From positions 1-7,885 of the forward strand of contig DAOTZS010000249.1 of NCBI GenBank assembly GCA_034434335.1: a stretch of DNA of 7,885 bases. Direction: 5' to 3'. How positions within the stretch are numbered: the first letter of the stretch is position 1; each line of letters begins with the position of its first letter. The DNA is from DAOTZS01 sp034434335 (GTDB taxonomy: Bacteria > Chloroflexota > Anaerolineae > CG2-30-64-16). This document shows positions 5,601 through 7,885 of this stretch, piece by piece. Made by a program: the position numbers and the translations under genes. The notes below the pieces were generated by a model. It was not told where the DNA came from and searched no databases. It worked only from the letters and a program-made list of their open reading frames with translations.

Positions 5601-7154
5601 ATGAAGAGCGAGCTCATCATGGCGGTAAATCAGATCTGTGCAGAAAAGGATCTGCCACCGGAGGTTATCCTGGGCGCCATCGAGGATGCCTTGGTGCACG
5701 CCTACCGGCGCAACTGTAGCAACAGCGCGGTAGGGGTCAAAGTGAAGATTGACCCAGCCAGCGGTGACTTGCGCATTTTCTGCGAGAAGCGGGTGGTGCA
5801 GAAGGTGCGCGATCCCGATGCAGAGATCGATCTGGAGTCGGCTCGCCGGCTCGACCCAAAGGCTGAACTGGGTGGCACTGTGCTCGTCGAGCGAGATCCG
5901 GTGGACTTCGGCCGTAGCGCCGCGCAGACAGCTAAACAGGTGATCCTCCAGCGCATTCATGAGGCCGAACGCGATGTACTTTACGAGTACTTCCGCCAAC
6001 GGGAAGGTGAGCTCGTCACCGGCACCGTGCAGGCGATAGACTTCCGTACCGAACAAGTAACTGTCTCGTTGGGCAAAAAAGCCGAGGGCATCCTGGCCAA
6101 GGAAGATCAGTTGCCTAACGATCGCTATCGCATTGGCCTCACCGTACGTAGCTTGCTGGCCGAGGTGACCAAGGGCACGCGCGGCCCTCAGATCCGCCTG
6201 TCGCGGACCCATCGCAACATGCTGCGCCGCCTGCTCGAACGTGAAGTGCCGGAGATCTACAACGGCACCGTAGAGATCAAGGCCATCGCGCGCGAGCCAG
6301 GGCAGCGCTCCAAGGTGGCTGTGGCAGCAACCCAGCCCGGTGTGGACCCGGTGGGTTCCTGCGTGGGAATGCGCGGTACTCGGATCCAAAATATTGTGGA
6401 CGAGTTGAACGGCGAGAAGATTGATGTGGTGGAGTGGAGCAGCGACCCGCGGCGTTTCATTAGCAACGCCCTCAGCCCAGCCAAGCCAACCGAGACGCTG
6501 CTGATCGAGGATGGCGACATCCGCACCGCGGTCGTGGTAGTGCCTGATCGTCAGCTCTCCCTGGCCATCGGCAAAGAGGGCCAAAATGCCCGCCTGGCCG
6601 CCAAACTCACCGGCTGGCGCATTGACATCAAGAGCGAAACCGAGGCTGCTACGGAAGGGCTGGCCGAACTTCGGCGCCAGCAGATGCAACTTATTAAGGC
6701 GCGCTCGCTGGAGGCCAAAGCGGCTGGTGCCGCGCCGGCCGATGACTTGCTCACCCGCGCCGAATGGCTGTTGCGCGAAAAGGACAGGTCGGCGGTCACC
6801 CTGGAACAGGCGGCCAAGATGCTGGCCAGCATGGAAGCCGCCAGCGAAGAACAGACTGGCGAACCTGCCACCCCGGCCCTCCCCGTGAGCGCGGAGCCCA
6901 CTGAGCCAGCTGCTCCCGCGGCAGCCGACGCCACGGCCGAGCCGCCCGAAGCTATCTATGAAGAAGAGGAGTTCATCGAGTACTTCGGCGCAGAGGAAGA
7001 GGAAGAAGAGGACGAGACAACCAAGCGCGGTAAGCGCAAGAAGGCAGGCCAGAAACGGCAACTGGTCTACGATGACCGGTTGGGTGCTGTGGTCAGCCGC
7101 AAACGCCGCAAGCCCAGTCGCCGGACCTGGGACGAAGACCTGGAAGAGTACTGA
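5601..7154 (+). CDS. nusA: Transcription termination/antitermination factor NusA
   Basis: NusA rides on RNA polymerase, stabilises pauses and hairpins, and promotes termination or antitermination depending on partners. The 517-residue chain shows the expected order: N-terminal polymerase-binding domain (about 1-130), S1 domain (about 136-202), KH1 (about 205-282, VGMRG loop with G256-x-x-G259) and KH2 (about 285-347, IGKEG loop with G324-x-x-G327). After KH2 come an Ala-rich helical segment (350-415), a Pro/Ala/Thr/Glu linker (416-450), an acidic patch (454-472, almost all Glu) and a basic Lys/Arg cluster (475-508). The last residues, DEDLEEY, are acidic again. E. coli-type acidic repeat domains are not recognisable. 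ATG 5601 is fixed by an in-frame TGA at 5595-5597 just upstream; GGGAG at 5585-5589 is an RBS at the long end of spacing. A start-stop pair ATGTGA (5592-5597) sits between them. ylxR follows 21 bp later. Expression is probably set by the leader terminator. Confidence 0.97.
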   Translation: MKSELIMAVNQICAEKDLPPEVILGAIEDALVHAYRRNCSNSAVGVKVKIDPASGDLRIFCEKRVVQKVRDPDAEIDLESARRLDPKAELGGTVLVERDPVDFGRSAAQTAKQVILQRIHEAERDVLYEYFRQREGELVTGTVQAIDFRTEQVTVSLGKKAEGILAKEDQLPNDRYRIGLTVRSLLAEVTKGTRGPQIRLSRTHRNMLRRLLEREVPEIYNGTVEIKAIAREPGQRSKVAVAATQPGVDPVGSCVGMRGTRIQNIVDELNGEKIDVVEWSSDPRRFISNALSPAKPTETLLIEDGDIRTAVVVVPDRQLSLAIGKEGQNARLAAKLTGWRIDIKSETEAATEGLAELRRQQMQLIKARSLEAKAAGAAPADDLLTRAEWLLREKDRSAVTLEQAAKMLASMEAASEEQTGEPATPALPVSAEPTEPAAPAAADATAEPPEAIYEEEEFIEYFGAEEEEEEDETTKRGKRKKAGQKRQLVYDDRLGAVVSRKRRKPSRRTWDEDLEEY

Positions 7155-7175
7155 GGTGTGCGTGGTGGACGAAAC

Positions 7176-7517
7176 ATGGCCAAAGGGAAGACACCGCGTC
7201 GCAAACACGTGCCGATACGCACCTGTATCGCCTGCCGACAGAGCAGCAGCAAACGGGAGCTGATACGGGTCGTACGCACTACAAGTGGAGAGGTGCGCGT
7301 GGATCCCACCGGCAAAGTAGCCGGCCGGGGCGCCTATCTGTGTAAAGCAAGAGCATGTTGGGAGCAGGCACTGAAAGGCTCGAAACTGAGCGCGGCGCTC
7401 AAAACGACATTGACAAATGAGGAATTGGTGGCTTTGCAGCAATACGCGGCCACATTGCCAGAGATATCAGCATCAGCGACGGGAGAGGGTGGTGCAGCCC
7501 AACCTGTTCAACCCTGA
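7176..7517 (+). CDS. ylxR: YlxR-family RNA-binding protein (DUF448)
   Basis: This 113-residue basic protein is of the small family that follows nusA in many bacteria. The signature is clear: P13-I-R-T-C-I-A-C20-R, then KRELIRVVR (26-34), a V-x-V-D-P strand (near 40-44) and GRGAYLC (50-56) with C61 after it. This is the known YlxR fold, with a positively charged face thought to bind RNA; in Bacillus the protein has been linked to RNase P modulation. About 15 C-terminal residues are a Ala/Gly/Ser/Pro tail beyond the core. ATG 7176 is chosen over the in-frame GTG at 7158 because it has a GGTGG motif 7 bases upstream and gives the family-typical short basic start; the 21-bp gap after nusA makes the pair a two-gene operon, possibly translationally coupled. 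The usual third gene, infB, is not found in the remaining 368 bases. Confidence 0.94.
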   Translation: MAKGKTPRRKHVPIRTCIACRQSSSKRELIRVVRTTSGEVRVDPTGKVAGRGAYLCKARACWEQALKGSKLSAALKTTLTNEELVALQQYAATLPEISASATGEGGAAQPVQP

Positions 7518-7593
7518 CCCAAGGCAGGACCAGAGAGCGTACCAGCGCCAGGAGCGATCCTATGCTGGCGGCTGAGCTATGGTGGCTGATGAG

Positions 7594-7672
7594 GCACGCT
7601 TTGAACGGCAGAATATATCAGGCCGGAAGGCAAGCAGCTCTGCCCGCGCGCAGAGGCTGCATGGAGCAGTGC
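7594..7672 (+). ncRNA. SRP RNA (4.5S)-like core hairpin, uncertain
   Basis: Bases 7618-7638 read TCAGG, CCGGAAGG, C, AAGCAGC. The bacterial SRP RNA core (E. coli 4.5S) reads TCAGG-T-CCGGAAGG-AAGCAGC. The match is 20 bases in order, with one base missing before the GGAA tetraloop and one extra after it. GGCAGA (7607-7612) pairs with TCTGCC (7639-7644) as a supporting stem. GCACGCT (7594-7600) pairs with AGCAGTGC (7665-7672) with one bulged A. Against it, the indels alter the symmetric loop that contacts Ffh, and the strongest local fold is a rival: 7634-7643 with 7650-7660, 10 bp with one bulge. A 36-codon frame from ATG 7579 to TAA 7687 also covers it. It could be a divergent SRP RNA, a degenerate copy, or coincidence. 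Confidence 0.3.
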
Positions 7673-7742
7673 GAGGTAGGGTGATGTAAACCGACTAACA
7701 GGCTTCCCGCCCCGCATCTTCCCCATCCTTGCCTCCCCGCCT

Positions 7743-7822
7743 GTGGCCCGTATGGGCTACCCGTGGCCCGTATGGGCTACCCGTGGCCCGTATGGGCTAC
7801 CCGTGGCCCGTATGGGCTACTC
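7743..7822 (+). repeat. Four 20-bp tandem repeats, each a potential hairpin
   Basis: The unit GTGGCCCGTATGGGCTACCC occurs head to tail at 7743-7762, 7763-7782, 7783-7802 and 7803-7822. The first three copies are identical; the fourth ends TC instead of CC. Within each unit GTGGCCC and GGGCTAC pair around a GTAT loop, 7 bp with one G-U. In the reverse-strand transcript the same position is an A-C mismatch, so plus-strand RNA folds better. The unit length is not a multiple of 3, and there are no spacers, so this is not a CRISPR array. Just downstream a smaller hairpin GCCAC-AGCC-GTGGC lies at 7832-7845. The upstream flank (about 7701-7742) is C/T-rich without obvious structure. Confidence 0.9.
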
Positions 7823-7885
7823 AAGGTCTTGGCCACAGCCGTGGCGGCCTCTGGTTAGCCCTGAGGAGAGTGGCCGAAGCCTGCG

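Noticed and set aside
5550..7442. 630-codon open frame on the minus strand
   Set aside because: It lies antisense to nusA and ylxR, whose domains and motifs are unmistakable. Long antisense frames are common in GC-rich genes, and its translation shows no domain.
7579..7689. 36-codon frame from ATG 7579, Arg/Ala/Ser-rich
   Set aside because: It has no clear ribosome-binding site and no recognisable family, and it overlaps strong hairpins; it is kept only as a caveat to the SRP-like RNA call.
7743..7822. CRISPR array
   Set aside because: The 20-bp units are directly adjacent with no variable spacers, and no cas genes are present.
7864..7885. Possible start of a tRNA-Ser (GGAGAGTGGCCGAAG)
   Set aside because: It resembles the 5' end of tRNA-Ser but is one base short in the acceptor or starts with an unusual A, and the window ends before any anticodon arm or T arm can be checked.
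1..7885. Mobile island, defence system or biosynthetic cluster
   Set aside because: All recognisable genes are housekeeping or envelope genes; no transposase, integrase, nuclease, toxin or attachment site was seen.

Overview
The window looks like chromosomal DNA of a GC-rich bacterium. My best guess is Chloroflexota (Anaerolineae-like). The reasons are the style of the Tgt, NusA and YlxR proteins, a NusA that ends in a charged tail rather than E. coli-type C-terminal repeats, and a compound palindrome of a kind I associate with that phylum. This is inference: there is no rRNA or other taxonomic marker here.

Layout. Bases 3-59 are the last codons of an upstream gene, closed by a strong hairpin (68-99). 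A near-consensus sigma70 promoter (105-133) then drives a stretch without a convincing protein gene (about 140-345). It folds on paper into a long interrupted rod, probably a 6S-like or other structured RNA. It is followed by a small FmdB-type zinc-ribbon gene (383-679). Facing it is an uncharacterised multi-pass membrane protein (687-1817, minus strand); the two stop codons are separated by 7 bp inside a shared hairpin. Upstream of the membrane gene lies a 640-bp non-coding stretch with a roughly 220-bp compound inverted repeat (1881-2100) and a possible promoter for the next block.

The plus-strand block 2460-5403 carries tgt (tRNA-guanine transglycosylase, queuosine modification), uppP (undecaprenyl-diphosphate phosphatase, cell-wall lipid carrier recycling) and a PstS-like phosphate-binding lipoprotein. 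The genes are closely spaced and probably co-transcribed. An extended -10 promoter (5430-5458) and then an intrinsic terminator (5495-5520) stand before nusA (5601-7154) and ylxR (7176-7517). This is the conserved transcription/translation-factor pair, but rimP is not upstream and infB is not immediately downstream. The terminator lies between the only visible promoter and nusA, so the leader may be an attenuator through which NusA limits its own synthesis.

The last 368 bases hold no convincing protein gene. They contain a hairpin region resembling the SRP RNA core (about 7594-7672, with deviations) and four near-perfect 20-bp tandem repeats, each able to form a hairpin (7743-7822). The most interesting points are the structured RNA at 140-345, the nusA leader, the compound palindrome, and the SRP-like motif with its hairpin repeat array. 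I see no defence island, transposase, CRISPR array or biosynthetic cluster.
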